Positions 16,818 through 26,203 of a DNA stretch of 64,000 nucleotides are shown here, piece by piece. Source of the DNA: Xanthomonas arboricola pv. juglandis (lineage in GTDB: Bacteria > Pseudomonadota > Gammaproteobacteria > Xanthomonadales > Xanthomonadaceae). A program made the position numbers and the translations under genes. Location of the stretch: contig NZ_JZEF01000003.1 of NCBI RefSeq assembly GCF_001013475.1, forward strand, positions 774,956-838,955, written 5' to 3'. Each line of letters starts with the position of its first letter. The first letter of the stretch is position 1. The notes beneath the pieces are model-generated. The model was given only the letters and a program-made list of their open reading frames with translations. It was not told the DNA's origin and did no database searches.

Positions 16818-17708
16818 TCAGGGGTAGTTGACCGGCTTGGGCACCGGGGTTTCCGGCAGCGGAATGAATTCCTTGTCGTCGCCGGGAATGCTGCCGAAGC
16901 GACCGGCCTGCCAATCGTCCTTGGCCTGCTCGATACGCTCCTTGGAGCTGGAGACGAAGTTCCACCACAGGTGGCGCGGGCCATCCAGCGGCTCGCCGCC
17001 GAGCAGCATCGCCTTCAGCGGCGTCCTGGCGCGCAGGCGCCCGCGGCTGCCGGGCGAGGGCACGATCAGGTGGCGCGCGGGCACGTCGGCGCCATCCAGC
17101 TGCGCCTCGCCTTCCAGGATGTAGAGCGCACGTTCGGCGTGGCCGGTGTCCAGGTCGATCTCCGCGTCCGGCTGCAGATCCAGCGCGACATTGAGCGTGC
17201 CGCTGAACACCCGCACCGGCGATTCCTCGCCGTACGCACGGCCGGCGATCACGCGTAGCCAGACGCCATCGCGGCGTTGCTGCGGCAGGCTGGCGGCGGC
17301 GTGGTGATGGAAGGCGGGCGCGGTTTCTTCGGCCGAGCGCGGCAGTGCGATCCAGGTCTGCATGCCGTGCAGCGCATGCGTGCGGGCGCGCTCGGGGCCG
17401 GGCGTGCGTTCGGAGTGGGCGATACCGCGGCCGGCAGTCATCCAGTTGACGTCGCCGGGGCGGATCACCTGGTCCGAGCCCAAGGTGTCGCGGTGGCCGA
17501 TCTCGCCGGACCACAGGAAGGTGACCGTGGCCAGGCCGATATGCGGATGCGGGCGCACGTCGATGCCGTGATCCGGCTCCAGCACCGCCGGGCCCATATG
17601 GTCGACGAACACGAACGGGCCGACGCTGCGCGCCTGCAACGTGGGCACGGCGCGGCGGACTTCCAGCCCGCCGATGTCGTGCACGCGGGGAGCGATCAAG
17701 GTGGTCAT
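16818..17708 (-). CDS. Pirin family protein (second of two)
   Basis: A 296-residue bicupin pirin. Signature segments are FVFVDHMGPA, RPHPHIGLATVTFLWSG, HRDTLGSDQVIRPGDVNWM and AGRGIAHSERTP; the metal-binding His residues are kept. A C-terminal pirin cupin extends to about residue 260. It differs clearly from the pirin at 14.7 kb (only motif-level similarity), so the pair is not a recent duplication. The start at ATG 17708 fits the family; the frame is open upstream without similarity. The function may be quercetinase-like or regulatory and cannot be told. Confidence 0.9.
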   Translation of the reverse strand: MTTLIAPRVHDIGGLEVRRAVPTLQARSVGPFVFVDHMGPAVLEPDHGIDVRPHPHIGLATVTFLWSGEIGHRDTLGSDQVIRPGDVNWMTAGRGIAHSERTPGPERARTHALHGMQTWIALPRSAEETAPAFHHHAAASLPQQRRDGVWLRVIAGRAYGEESPVRVFSGTLNVALDLQPDAEIDLDTGHAERALYILEGEAQLDGADVPARHLIVPSPGSRGRLRARTPLKAMLLGGEPLDGPRHLWWNFVSSSKERIEQAKDDWQAGRFGSIPGDDKEFIPLPETPVPKPVNYP

Positions 17709-18133
17709 GGCGGCGGCTCGCGGTGGCTGGAGTGGTCGCCAGCTTTGCATGCGCGCACGCGGCCGGGCGAGCGCTCCACCAAGACAGATCGTCCCGGAGG
17801 CAGTGTCACGTACGAGGCCGGCGACGTGTTTTTCAAGGGCGAGCGGCGCATGCCGCGCGATGGCAGTCGAGCCGCGTGCAGCGATGTGCTGCATTGATGC
17901 GAGGAATGAAATCTTTCGCGACGATGACGTGTGTTGTCGCAGCAAGCATCACCGGTCGATTGCGAAAGAGTTCGCGCCGGTATCGCTAGCGCCGATGCGC
18001 GCCAGGCCTGGATGCCGCGCGCTGGAACGTCGTTGCATGGCGCGCTGGCGGCCAGCGCGGGCGCACCGAACTCGTTCGTCGTGGACGACTGCTGCAGGTA
18101 CGCAGCGTGTCGATCGCGATTGACTGCCGCGCG
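17709..18133. other. Intergenic region, no recognised gene
   Basis: About 425 bases between the pirin start and the endonuclease V stop. Several short overlapping ORFs exist, but none has a ribosome site with protein-like composition. No hairpin or repeat family was recognised. Confidence 0.45.
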
Positions 18134-18847
18134 CTAGAACAGTTGTGCGGGCGCCGCGGTGTCCAGGGTGATCTCGCCGCGCCGCGAGGCCAGCCGATCG
18201 GCCAGGCGCGTGGGCTCGGGCAGGCGATAGGCGCGCAGGGTACGTAGCGTCCAGTCGAGCGCGCCCTGCATCGAGACGCGATGGCCCGGCGAGACGATCA
18301 GCGGATTGCAGCGCAGCTTGCTGCGCAGCGCCCAGCCGATCTGCGTGCCGCCCAGCAGGATCGGGCTATGGTCGCCGCGCTCGGGTCCCGGCTCGACGAA
18401 GCTGCCTGCCAGGCGTTGCTTGGCCACGCCGATGCTGGGCAAGCCGGTCACCACGCCAAAGTGCGCGGCGATGCCGAGCTTGCGCGGATGCGCGATGCCC
18501 TGGCCGTCGATGAAGACCAGATCCGGCGGGCGCGAGAGCAGTGCCAGCGCCTGCAGCAAGGCCGGCAGCTCGCGAAAGCTGAGCAACCCCGGTACGTACG
18601 GCATCGAGGTGGGCACGCGCGCGACATGCGTTTCCAGCGGCATCAGCGTGTCTGCATCCAGCAGCACCGCGGCTGCGCGTGTGGTCTGGCCGTCGTCTTC
18701 GAAGCCGACGTCGAAGCCGGCGAGCAGCTGCGGTGTTGCGCCGGCCTGGTCCTGCAGCACCACGCGGTGTGCCAGTTGCTGTTGCAACTGTCGCGCCTGG
18801 ATGACGCTGCCATCCCAACCGGCAAAGACGGGATCGATCGTTTGCAT
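18134..18847 (-). CDS. nfi: Endonuclease V (deoxyinosine 3'-endonuclease)
   Basis: DNA-repair nuclease that cuts at the second phosphodiester bond 3' of deoxyinosine. It has 237 residues, the usual length. Conserved blocks are [11 protein letters not shown] (first catalytic Asp), [16 protein letters not shown] (conserved Glu), [23 protein letters not shown] (second Asp and the DNA-binding His) and GVAKQRL. The start at ATG 18847 is fixed by the family N-terminus. It is divergent from gpmA with about 100 bases between the starts. Confidence 0.92.
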   Translation of the reverse strand: MQTIDPVFAGWDGSVIQARQLQQQLAHRVVLQDQAGATPQLLAGFDVGFEDDGQTTRAAAVLLDADTLMPLETHVARVPTSMPYVPGLLSFRELPALLQALALLSRPPDLVFIDGQGIAHPRKLGIAAHFGVVTGLPSIGVAKQRLAGSFVEPGPERGDHSPILLGGTQIGWALRSKLRCNPLIVSPGHRVSMQGALDWTLRTLRAYRLPEPTRLADRLASRRGEITLDTAAPAQLF

Positions 18848-18950
18848 GGCTGCAGCATCGCGCGCCGGGCGTGGCGGTGTCGTGCACGCCTGCGATGCGC
18901 TGGCTGCCGTTACAATCGCAGGCTGATCGGCCCCCAATCGGAGAACCGTA

Positions 18951-19700
18951 GTGACCCGTAAACTCGTACTGCTGCGCCATGGCCAGAGCCAATGGAACCT
19001 GGACAACCGTTTCACTGGCTGGGTGGATGTGGAACTCACCGAGCAAGGCCGCCAGGAAGCGGCTGCGGCCGGCAAGCTGATGAAGGACGAAGGCCTGCAG
19101 TTCGATGTGGCGCACACCTCGGTACTCAAGCGCGCCATCCACACGCTGCAGGGCGCGTTGAAGGAACTCGACCAGGACTGGTTGCCGGTGTCCAAGAGCT
19201 GGCGCCTCAACGAGCGCCACTACGGTGGCCTGCAGGGGCTGGACAAGGCCGAGACGGCGGCCAAGCACGGCGAGGAACAGGTCAAGATCTGGCGCCGTTC
19301 CTACGACATCCCGCCGCCGGCGATGGACGTCAACGATCCGGGGCATCCGTGTCACGACCGTCGCTACGCCACGCTGGACCGCAACGCGTTGCCGGGCACC
19401 GAGTCGCTGGCGACCACGCTGGTGCGCGTGCTGCCGTACTGGCACGACGCGATCGCACCGCAGTTGAAGGCCGGGCAGACCGTGCTGGTGACCGCGCACG
19501 GCAACTCGCTGCGCGCGCTGTACAAATACCTCAACGATGTCTCCAACGAGCAGATCCTGGAGCTCAACATCCCGACCGGCATCCCGTTGCTGTTCGAGCT
19601 GGACGACAACCTGCAGGTGCAAAGCTTCCGCTATCTGGGCGACCCGGAAGCGGCCAAGCGTGCCGCCGAAGCGGTGGCCAACCAGGGCAAGGCGAAGTAA
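18951..19700 (+). CDS. gpmA: 2,3-bisphosphoglycerate-dependent phosphoglycerate mutase
   Basis: Glycolytic enzyme interconverting 3- and 2-phosphoglycerate. It has 249 residues, as in E. coli GpmA. The phosphohistidine motif [12 protein letters not shown] has His10; the second active-site His is in [15 protein letters not shown]; substrate contacts are in [17 protein letters not shown]. Translation starts at GTG 18951, 5 bases after GGAGAACC. A TACAAT at 18911-18916 is a reasonable -10 element, though no good -35 is seen. Monocistronic. Confidence 0.95.
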   Translation: MTRKLVLLRHGQSQWNLDNRFTGWVDVELTEQGRQEAAAAGKLMKDEGLQFDVAHTSVLKRAIHTLQGALKELDQDWLPVSKSWRLNERHYGGLQGLDKAETAAKHGEEQVKIWRRSYDIPPPAMDVNDPGHPCHDRRYATLDRNALPGTESLATTLVRVLPYWHDAIAPQLKAGQTVLVTAHGNSLRALYKYLNDVSNEQILELNIPTGIPLLFELDDNLQVQSFRYLGDPEAAKRAAEAVANQGKAK

Positions 19701-19865
19701 TCGCCGCATCCGCCGGCTGCGCTGCGTGCATGGCGCGCAGCGTGGCGTGGGTTTCGCAGCGCGCGTTCGAGTGAGGCGTGCGGGTTTGACACGCAGGCGG
19801 TGCCTGTTCGCGGATCGAACAGGTACCGCATGATTGCATGCGTGTGTTCTTGCAGGGGAGACATG

Positions 19866-20183
19866 ATGTCCAGCAAGCGTAAAAGGCAACAAATGAGTGC
19901 CACCTACTGCCGCGCGTATCTGGTGACGTTGGGGTTGCTGTTGGCCGGTGGCAGTGCGGCGTTCGCGGTGCTGGCCTGGGGCAGCGTATCGGCTTCGGCG
20001 ATCGGTGTGGCGCTGCTGATCTGCGTCATGGGTGTGGCGCTGCTGATGTTTGGTTTTTTGGGGCCGTCGCGGCAGATGGAATCCTGGGCGGAGGCCGCGT
20101 CCGGGCATGAGGTTGCGCTGGTGCTGATGGCGCTGGCGTATCCGGTGTATCTGCTGATGGCGCCGATGTACGCACGCAAATGA
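19866..20183 (+). CDS. Small membrane protein (105 aa), hypothetical
   Basis: A 105-residue protein with a basic N-terminus (MSSKRKRQQM) and three predicted membrane segments at about 16-37, 41-63 and 80-97. AGGGGAG ends at 19860; ATG 19866 is better spaced than ATG 19863. No family was recognised. It lies between gpmA and the M13 peptidase gene, each apparently independent. Location in the inner membrane is inferred from hydrophobicity. Confidence 0.6.
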   Translation: MSSKRKRQQMSATYCRAYLVTLGLLLAGGSAAFAVLAWGSVSASAIGVALLICVMGVALLMFGFLGPSRQMESWAEAASGHEVALVLMALAYPVYLLMAPMYARK

Positions 20184-20432
20184 TGGCAGTCGAGGGCACG
20201 CTGCTGCGCCGGACTGCTGGGTGGTTTCCGCGGCGGTAGATGGCGCTGGCACGCGCGTGCCCAGCTGACGCGCAGTGTCTTGTTGGTCGTTGTAAGTTCT
20301 TCGATAAGGCGCGGCACCGGACGTCAGGGCGTTGCGGTGCTGTTGCGATGATGGTGTGGTTGGTGTGTCTGCGCTGATTGCCTACTTTTTTGACTGCGTC
20401 CGACGCGGTCGTCTGCCTTGGAGAATGGAAAG

Positions 20433-22532
20433 ATGTTGAGCAAATTCGCGCCACTGTCGCTTGCGGTGGCCATCGCGGTGACGCTCGCGGCGTGTGGCAG
20501 TTCCGACGACAGCGCCAAGCCGGCACCGGCCGCAACGCCGGCCGCACCGACCAGGGTGGATGTGTCCAAGCTCGATGCACCGATCGTGGCCTTTGGCATC
20601 AATGACCTGGATCCGGCCATCAACGCGTGTCAGGACCTCAACGGCTTCGTCAACGCCAAGTGGCTCAAGGCCAATCCGGTGCCATCGGACCGCACCAGCT
20701 GGGGCAGTTTCGAAGTGCTGGCCGAGCGTTCGCTGACCATCCAGCACGCGCTGGTGGAGCAACTGGCGCGCGGCAACCTGTCGGCCGGCTCGGTGGATGC
20801 CAAGATCGCCGACCTGTGGCGCACCGGCTCGGACGAAGCGGCGATCGACAAGGCCGGCATCACGCCGCTGCAGCCGCAGCTGAAGGCGATCGATGCGCTG
20901 ACCGATGCGCCGTCCATCGCCGCGTGGTTGCGCGACAGCTATGCCAAGGGCCAGGGCTTCGTGTTCTCGTTCGGCGCCAATGCCGACTACAAGAATTCCG
21001 AACAGATGATCGCCTACGCGGGCCAGGGCGGTCTGGGACTGCCGGAAAAGGGCTATTACACCGATCCGGCGCAGGCCAAGATCCGTGAGCAGTACGTGGC
21101 CTACATCGCGCGCGTGCTGGAATTGTCCGGCGTTGCGCCAGCGCAGGCGGCAACCCAGGCCAAGGCGGTGATGGCGTTCGAAACGCGCCTGGCCAATGCC
21201 TCGCTGTCGCGCATCGAACTGCGCGACCCGGCCAAGCGCTACAACCCGGTCGATGTGGCCGGCGCCAATGCGGTCACGCCGCATTTCGACTGGCAGGCGT
21301 TCTTCAGCGCGCTCAAGGTGCCGGCCGGGACCTTCTCGCTGAGCCAGCCGGGTTACTTCGCCGAGCTCGATGCGATGCTGGCCGACACGCCAGTGGATAC
21401 CTGGAAGGCCTACCTGCGTTTCCACAGCGTGGATGAGGCAGCGCCGTACTTGGCCAAACCGTTCGAGCAGGCCAATTTCGATTTCTATGCCAAGACACTG
21501 CGTGGCCAGCAGGACATGCTGCCGCGCTGGAAGCGCACCTTGAACGCGGTCAACGAGGCGATGGGCGAGGCCCTGGGCCAGTTGTACGTGCAGTCCGCGT
21601 TCCCGGCCGAGTCCAAGCAGCAGATGCAGCAGCTGGTGCAGAACCTCTCGGCGGCGCTCAAGGCGCGGCTGGAAAAACTCGACTGGATGAGCGCGGAAAC
21701 CAGGCAGCGCGCGCTGGAGAAGTGGGCCAGCTTCACGCCCAAGATCGGCTACCCGGATCAATGGCGCGACTGGTCGGGCCTGGAGACCCGTGGCGATGGA
21801 TTCCTGACCAACATGCAGGCCGCGCAGGCATTCAACTACCGCTACATGCTGGACAAGATCGGCAAGCCGGTCGACAAGCGCGAGTGGCATATGACCCCGC
21901 AGACGGTCAATGCGTACTACAACGCCACGCGCAACGAGATCGTGTTTCCGGCCGCGATCCTGCAGCCGCCATTCTTCGATCCCAAGGCCGACCCGGCGTT
22001 GAACTACGGCGGTATCGGCGCGGTGATCGGGCACGAGATGATGCATGGCTACGACGACTCGGGCAGCCAGTTCGATGCCAAGGGCAACTTCGATACCTGG
22101 TGGACCGATGCGGACCGCAAGCTGTTCACCCAGCGCACCGACCAGCTGGTGGCGCAGTTCGACGGCTATGAAGCGATTCCCGGCGTACATGTCAAAGGCA
22201 AGCTGACCCTGGGCGAGAACATCGGCGACCTGGGCGGTCTCACCGTGGCCTACGACGCGCTGCAGATGGCGTTGCAGGAACAACCCGACGCCAGCAAGGA
22301 CATCGACGGTTATACCCAGGACCAGCGCTTCTTCATGAACTGGGCCACGGTGTGGCGCCGCAACTTCACCGACGGCGAACTGCGCGTGCGCCTGAACACC
22401 GATCCGCATGCGCCGGCCAATTTCCGCGCGAATGGCGCGCCGTCCAACATGCCGGCATTCGCGCAGGCATTCCAGTGCAAGCCCGGCGATGCGATGGTGC
22501 GTGGGGACAAAGAGCGCGTTGCGATCTGGTGA
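20433..22532 (+). CDS. M13 (neprilysin/PepO) family metallopeptidase lipoprotein
   Basis: A zinc endopeptidase of 699 residues. A type II signal peptide ends in the lipobox LAAC (Cys21), so it is lipid-anchored in the envelope. The M13 N-terminal domain (about 50-430) is followed by the catalytic domain with NAYYN, the zinc motif HEMMH (about 534-538), the third ligand in GENIGDLGG (Glu about 595), and a C-terminal Trp ending as in M13 enzymes. GGAG at 20420 supports ATG 20433. Members cleave short peptides; the substrate is unknown. A strong stem-loop follows the stop. Confidence 0.93.
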   Translation: MLSKFAPLSLAVAIAVTLAACGSSDDSAKPAPAATPAAPTRVDVSKLDAPIVAFGINDLDPAINACQDLNGFVNAKWLKANPVPSDRTSWGSFEVLAERSLTIQHALVEQLARGNLSAGSVDAKIADLWRTGSDEAAIDKAGITPLQPQLKAIDALTDAPSIAAWLRDSYAKGQGFVFSFGANADYKNSEQMIAYAGQGGLGLPEKGYYTDPAQAKIREQYVAYIARVLELSGVAPAQAATQAKAVMAFETRLANASLSRIELRDPAKRYNPVDVAGANAVTPHFDWQAFFSALKVPAGTFSLSQPGYFAELDAMLADTPVDTWKAYLRFHSVDEAAPYLAKPFEQANFDFYAKTLRGQQDMLPRWKRTLNAVNEAMGEALGQLYVQSAFPAESKQQMQQLVQNLSAALKARLEKLDWMSAETRQRALEKWASFTPKIGYPDQWRDWSGLETRGDGFLTNMQAAQAFNYRYMLDKIGKPVDKREWHMTPQTVNAYYNATRNEIVFPAAILQPPFFDPKADPALNYGGIGAVIGHEMMHGYDDSGSQFDAKGNFDTWWTDADRKLFTQRTDQLVAQFDGYEAIPGVHVKGKLTLGENIGDLGGLTVAYDALQMALQEQPDASKDIDGYTQDQRFFMNWATVWRRNFTDGELRVRLNTDPHAPANFRANGAPSNMPAFAQAFQCKPGDAMVRGDKERVAIW

Positions 22533-22537
22533 TCGGC

Positions 22538-22590
22538 GCAACTGCAGCACGTGCGGTTGCGACCGCGCGTGCTGCAGTTGCCGCGTTTTA
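22538..22590 (+). terminator. Rho-independent terminator after the M13 peptidase gene
   Basis: GCAACTGCAGCACG (22538-22551) pairs perfectly with CGTGCTGCAGTTGC (22568-22581), followed by CGCGTTTT. It sits 6 bases after the stop codon. Confidence 0.85.
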
Positions 22591-22683
22591 GCGGCTTTGT
22601 AGAGCCTGCTTGCGGCTGCGTCTGCACATCGGGCTGCCGGTGCAGCGTCTAGACTGCCGCGCTTCGACCGGCGGGGAGCGGCA

Positions 22684-24246
22684 GTGACAAGGCGAAAGAT
22701 CTTCAAGGCGATCGCGATCGGTGTGCTGATCCTGGTGCTGGGCAGCGTGCTGTCGTTGTACGGCTACGGGCGCTTTGCCGATCGTCAACGCGGTGCGGTG
22801 AGCCATGCGCTGCCTGCCACGGCGATCGCCACGCCGATTGATCGGGTCGTCGCGCCGCTGCAGCAGGCACATGCCGGCCAGACCGGCATGGTGATCCTGC
22901 CCGACAATGTCGACGCGTTTGCAGTGCGCGCGCTGACCGCGCGTGCGGCCGGGCGCAGCCTGGATCTGCAGTACTACATCTGGCATGCGGACTTCACCGG
23001 CAACCTGCTGCACAACGAGCTGCTGCATGCGGCCGATCGCGGCGTGCGCGTGCGCCTGCTGCTGGACGACATGAACATCCACGGCAGCGATTCGGTGCTG
23101 GCGGCGCTGGACAGCCACCCGCTGATCGAGATCCGGCTGTTCAATCCCACCCGTGCGCGCGAAGGCACGCTGATGCGCGGCGTGGAGATGGTGCTGCGCA
23201 TGTTCAGCATCAATCGGCGCATGCACAACAAGGCCTGGATTGCCGATGGCCGGATGGCGGTGGTGGGTGGCCGCAATGTCGGCGACGAGTATTTCGATGC
23301 GGCGCGCGACACCAACTTCATGGACATGGATGCGGCATTGATGGGGCCGGCCGTGGGCCAGGCCGAGCAGGTCTTCGATGCGTACTGGAACAGCCCCAAC
23401 GCCTTGCCGCTGGCCGCGCTGGTGACGGCACAGCCTCAGGCACTGGATGCATTGCGCGGCAGTCTGGATGCCGGCCTGGCATCGGCACGCGCGCATCCCT
23501 ACGTGGAGCGGCTGCGCCGGTCGCCGAGCGTGCAGGCCCTGACGCAGGGCCAGCGCCAGGTGCATTGGCTGGACCAGGCGCGCATCGTCTCCGACCCGCC
23601 GGAAAAGGCCGAGGGCGCACCGCCGCAGGCCGACTGGATGACGCCAATCCTGATCGGCGAGATGGCGCGTGCGCAGCGCGAGCTGAAGGTGATCTCGCCG
23701 TACTTCGTGCCGGGCGAGGAAGGCATGCGCTGGATCGGCCAGTTGCGTCGGCGCAACGTGCGCGTCAGCGTGTTGACCAACTCGCTGGCGGCAAACGATG
23801 TGGTTGCCGTCCACAGCGGCTACGCCGATTACCGCGTGCCACTGCTCACCCAGGGCGTGCGCCTGTACGAGCTCAAGCCGATGGGCAAGCCGGACGGCAG
23901 CCTGTTCGGGTCCAGCGGGGCCAGCCTGCACACCAAGGCTTTCGTGGTGGACGACAGCAGCGGCTTCATCGGCTCGTTCAATCTGGATCCGCGATCGATG
24001 AACCTCAATACCGAGATGGGCCTGCTGTTCAACGATCGCGCAGTGGCCGCGCAACTGGAACAGGTCTACAACCGCAAGATCGGTGCGCCGGTGAGTTACC
24101 GCGTGACTCTGGAGCACGGCGAGTTGCGCTGGCACGACGATGCGGCGCAACCGCCCGAGGTGTGGTCGCAGGAGCCGGCAGCCAGCGTGTGGCGGCGTGG
24201 CGCGGCGACGGTGATGGGCTGGTTGCCGCTGGAGTCGCAGTTGTAG
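22684..24246 (+). CDS. Phospholipase D family protein, cardiolipin synthase C-like
   Basis: A 520-residue protein with an N-terminal membrane anchor (about 9-28) and two HKD catalytic motifs: H181-K183-D188 in HNKAWIADGRMAVVGG and H416-K418-D423 in HTKAFVVDDSSGFIGSFN. The second is followed by NLDPRS, as in ClsC/YmdC-type cardiolipin synthases. It would act on phospholipids at the inner membrane, probably making cardiolipin from phosphatidylglycerol and a second lipid. The start is GTG 22684 with GGGGAG upstream. Convergent with cheB, 25 bases apart. Other PLD-type phosphodiesterase activity is possible. Confidence 0.87.
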   Translation: MTRRKIFKAIAIGVLILVLGSVLSLYGYGRFADRQRGAVSHALPATAIATPIDRVVAPLQQAHAGQTGMVILPDNVDAFAVRALTARAAGRSLDLQYYIWHADFTGNLLHNELLHAADRGVRVRLLLDDMNIHGSDSVLAALDSHPLIEIRLFNPTRAREGTLMRGVEMVLRMFSINRRMHNKAWIADGRMAVVGGRNVGDEYFDAARDTNFMDMDAALMGPAVGQAEQVFDAYWNSPNALPLAALVTAQPQALDALRGSLDAGLASARAHPYVERLRRSPSVQALTQGQRQVHWLDQARIVSDPPEKAEGAPPQADWMTPILIGEMARAQRELKVISPYFVPGEEGMRWIGQLRRRNVRVSVLTNSLAANDVVAVHSGYADYRVPLLTQGVRLYELKPMGKPDGSLFGSSGASLHTKAFVVDDSSGFIGSFNLDPRSMNLNTEMGLLFNDRAVAAQLEQVYNRKIGAPVSYRVTLEHGELRWHDDAAQPPEVWSQEPAASVWRRGAATVMGWLPLESQL

Positions 24247-24271
24247 TTCCGCCGCATGCGCGTGCAGCGCG

Positions 24272-25381
24272 CTACTGCAGCTGTGTCACGATCTCGCGCG
24301 CCATCGCGCCCAGCGGCAGGATGCGGTCGGCGCCGCCGCGTTTGATCGCTTCCTTGGGCATGCCGAACACGATGCTGGTGTGCTCGTCCTGCGCCACCGT
24401 GCGCGCGCCGGCCTGACGCATTTCCAGCAGCCCGGCGGCGCCGTCGTCGCCCATGCCGGTCATGATGATGCCCAGCGCATTGCTGCCGGCCGCACGTGCG
24501 GCCGAGCGGAACAGCACATCCACCGACGGACGATGCCGGTTGACCGGTGGGCCTTCCATCACTTCGACAAAGTATTGCGCGCCACTGCGGCGCAGCAGCA
24601 GATGCTTGCCGCCGGGCGCGATCAATGCGCGGCCCGGCATCACCCGGTCGTTGTTGGCCGCTTCCTTCACCGCGATCTGGCACAGGCCGTTGAGGCGCGC
24701 GGCGAAGGCGGCGGTGAATTTCTCCGGCATGTGCTGCACGATCACGATGCCGGGGCAGACGCGCGGCAAGGCGGTCAGCACTTCTTCCAGCGCCTGGGTG
24801 CCGCCGGTGGAGGTGCCGATGGCAACGATGCGCTCGGTGGTCTGCGCCAGCGCGCGCCCGCTTTGCGCAGGCAGGATCACATCGGCGGTGTGCTTGACCT
24901 CCGCTTCCAGCGGCGCTGCGGCAACCCGCGCGGCCAGCCGTTTGACGTTGGCGCGTGCGGCGCTGCGCACCGTATTGACCAGTTCCTCGGCCGAGTCGGT
25001 GAGGAACTGCTTGAGCCCCAGTCGCGGCTTGGTCACCACGGCCACCGCACCAGCGGCCAGGGCATCCATGGTGACGCGTGCGCCTTTTTCGGTGAGCGTC
25101 GAACAGATCACCACCGGGGTGGGGCGCTCGCTCATGATCTTGCGCAGGAAGGTGATGCCATCCATGCGCGGCATTTCCACATCCAGCACGATCACGTCCG
25201 GCCATTGCTTGCGCATCTTCTCGATCGCCAGCAACGGGTCGGCCGCGGTGGCGATGACCTCGATGTCGGCCGCGTCGTTGAGCACGCCCACCAGCACCTG
25301 GCGCACCACCGCCGAGTCGTCGACGACCATGGCCTTGATGGGACTGGGGCTGGCGGCAGGGCGGTTGAGGGCTATCGACAC
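24272..25381 (-). CDS. cheB: Chemotaxis protein-glutamate methylesterase CheB
   Basis: Receiver-controlled enzyme that removes methyl groups from (and may deamidate) chemoreceptors. It has 369 residues from GTG 25381, which follows AAGGATC. The receiver occupies about 15-135 with the phospho-acceptor Asp67 ([11 protein letters not shown]). The methylesterase domain (about 180-369) has the catalytic Ser191 (GTSTGG), His217 (QHMP) and Asp312 or Asp313 (GMGDDGAAG). A long open frame runs upstream through cheR, but similarity starts at this GTG. It is the last gene of the chemosensory operon, 14 bases after cheR. Confidence 0.94.
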   Translation of the reverse strand: MSIALNRPAASPSPIKAMVVDDSAVVRQVLVGVLNDAADIEVIATAADPLLAIEKMRKQWPDVIVLDVEMPRMDGITFLRKIMSERPTPVVICSTLTEKGARVTMDALAAGAVAVVTKPRLGLKQFLTDSAEELVNTVRSAARANVKRLAARVAAAPLEAEVKHTADVILPAQSGRALAQTTERIVAIGTSTGGTQALEEVLTALPRVCPGIVIVQHMPEKFTAAFAARLNGLCQIAVKEAANNDRVMPGRALIAPGGKHLLLRRSGAQYFVEVMEGPPVNRHRPSVDVLFRSAARAAGSNALGIIMTGMGDDGAAGLLEMRQAGARTVAQDEHTSIVFGMPKEAIKRGGADRILPLGAMAREIVTQLQ

Positions 25382-25395
25382 GGCGGATCCTTGGC

Positions 25396-26202
25396 TCAGG
25401 CCTTGCGGAAGATCGAGGGTGCCACCTGGACCAGATCGATGTCGAGTTCGCTCAGGCTTTCCGAATGACCGATGCAGAAATATCCGCCCGACTTGAGGTT
25501 GGACAGCACGCGCAGGATGACCTCGCGCTTGGTCTGGCCATTGAAATAGATCATCACATTGCGCAGGAAGATCGCATCGAAGCTGCCCAGCATCGGCAAG
25601 GCCGTGTTGAGGTTGGCATGCACGAACTTGACCCGGTCGCGCAGGCGGCGCTCCACCAGCAAGGTGCCGTCGTACTCGCCCTGACCACGCAGGCAATAGC
25701 GCTTCAGATACGCCTGCGGAATGCCGTCGATGCGTTGCAGCGCGTAGTGCCCGGTGCGCGCCTTGGCCAGCACGCGGGTGCTGATGTCGCTGCCGACCAC
25801 TTCGAACGGCCGCCCCTGCAAGGCGTCGTCCAGCACCATCGCCATGCTGTAGGCCTCTTCGCCGCTGGAGCTGGCCGCGCTCCAGCAGCGGAACGGCAGG
25901 CCGCCGCGATGTTCGCCGGCCAGCTTGCGCAGCAGCTCGAAGTGCTTGGGCTCGCGGAAGAAGTAGGTTTCGTTGGTGGTCAGCAGATCGATCGCGGTCT
26001 GGATCTCGGCGCGGTCCTGGCGGCTTTCCAGCAATTGCAGGTACTGCGTGTAATTGCTGAACTGGTGTTCGCGCAGGCGCTTGCCCAGGCGGCCGCACAA
26101 CATGGCCTTCTTGCCCGAGGAAATGCTGATGCCGGCCGCTTCGAAGATGAAGCGCTGGAAGCGGCCGAATTCCTGTTCGGTGATGGCGGTGGACGTGCTC
26201 AT
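25396..26202 (-). CDS. cheR: Chemotaxis protein methyltransferase CheR
   Basis: SAM-dependent methylation of receptor glutamates. It has 268 residues. An N-terminal helical domain (about 10-75, with FYAL-like helices replaced by LGKRLREH and [13 protein letters not shown]) precedes the SAM-binding domain with [22 protein letters not shown] and RNVMIYF. It ends in a standard GHSESL strand and has no TPR or receiver extension. ATG 26202 lies one base after the stop of the REC-EAL gene; two upstream ATGs (26214, 26220) would overlap that gene. It partners CheB for adaptation. Confidence 0.94.
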   Translation of the reverse strand: MSTSTAITEQEFGRFQRFIFEAAGISISSGKKAMLCGRLGKRLREHQFSNYTQYLQLLESRQDRAEIQTAIDLLTTNETYFFREPKHFELLRKLAGEHRGGLPFRCWSAASSSGEEAYSMAMVLDDALQGRPFEVVGSDISTRVLAKARTGHYALQRIDGIPQAYLKRYCLRGQGEYDGTLLVERRLRDRVKFVHANLNTALPMLGSFDAIFLRNVMIYFNGQTKREVILRVLSNLKSGGYFCIGHSESLSELDIDLVQVAPSIFRKA

Positions 26203-26203
26203 G

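Noticed and set aside
17277-17897. 206-codon plus-strand frame opposite the pirin start, with a GGSVTYEAGDVFF segment
   Set aside because: Most of it is antisense to the pirin gene. The short cupin-like stretch is too little to call a gene fragment.
20382-22706. 774-codon open frame antisense to the M13 peptidase gene
   Set aside because: Same shadow effect. The plus-strand protein has the lipobox and HEMMH; the antisense product has no recognisable domain.
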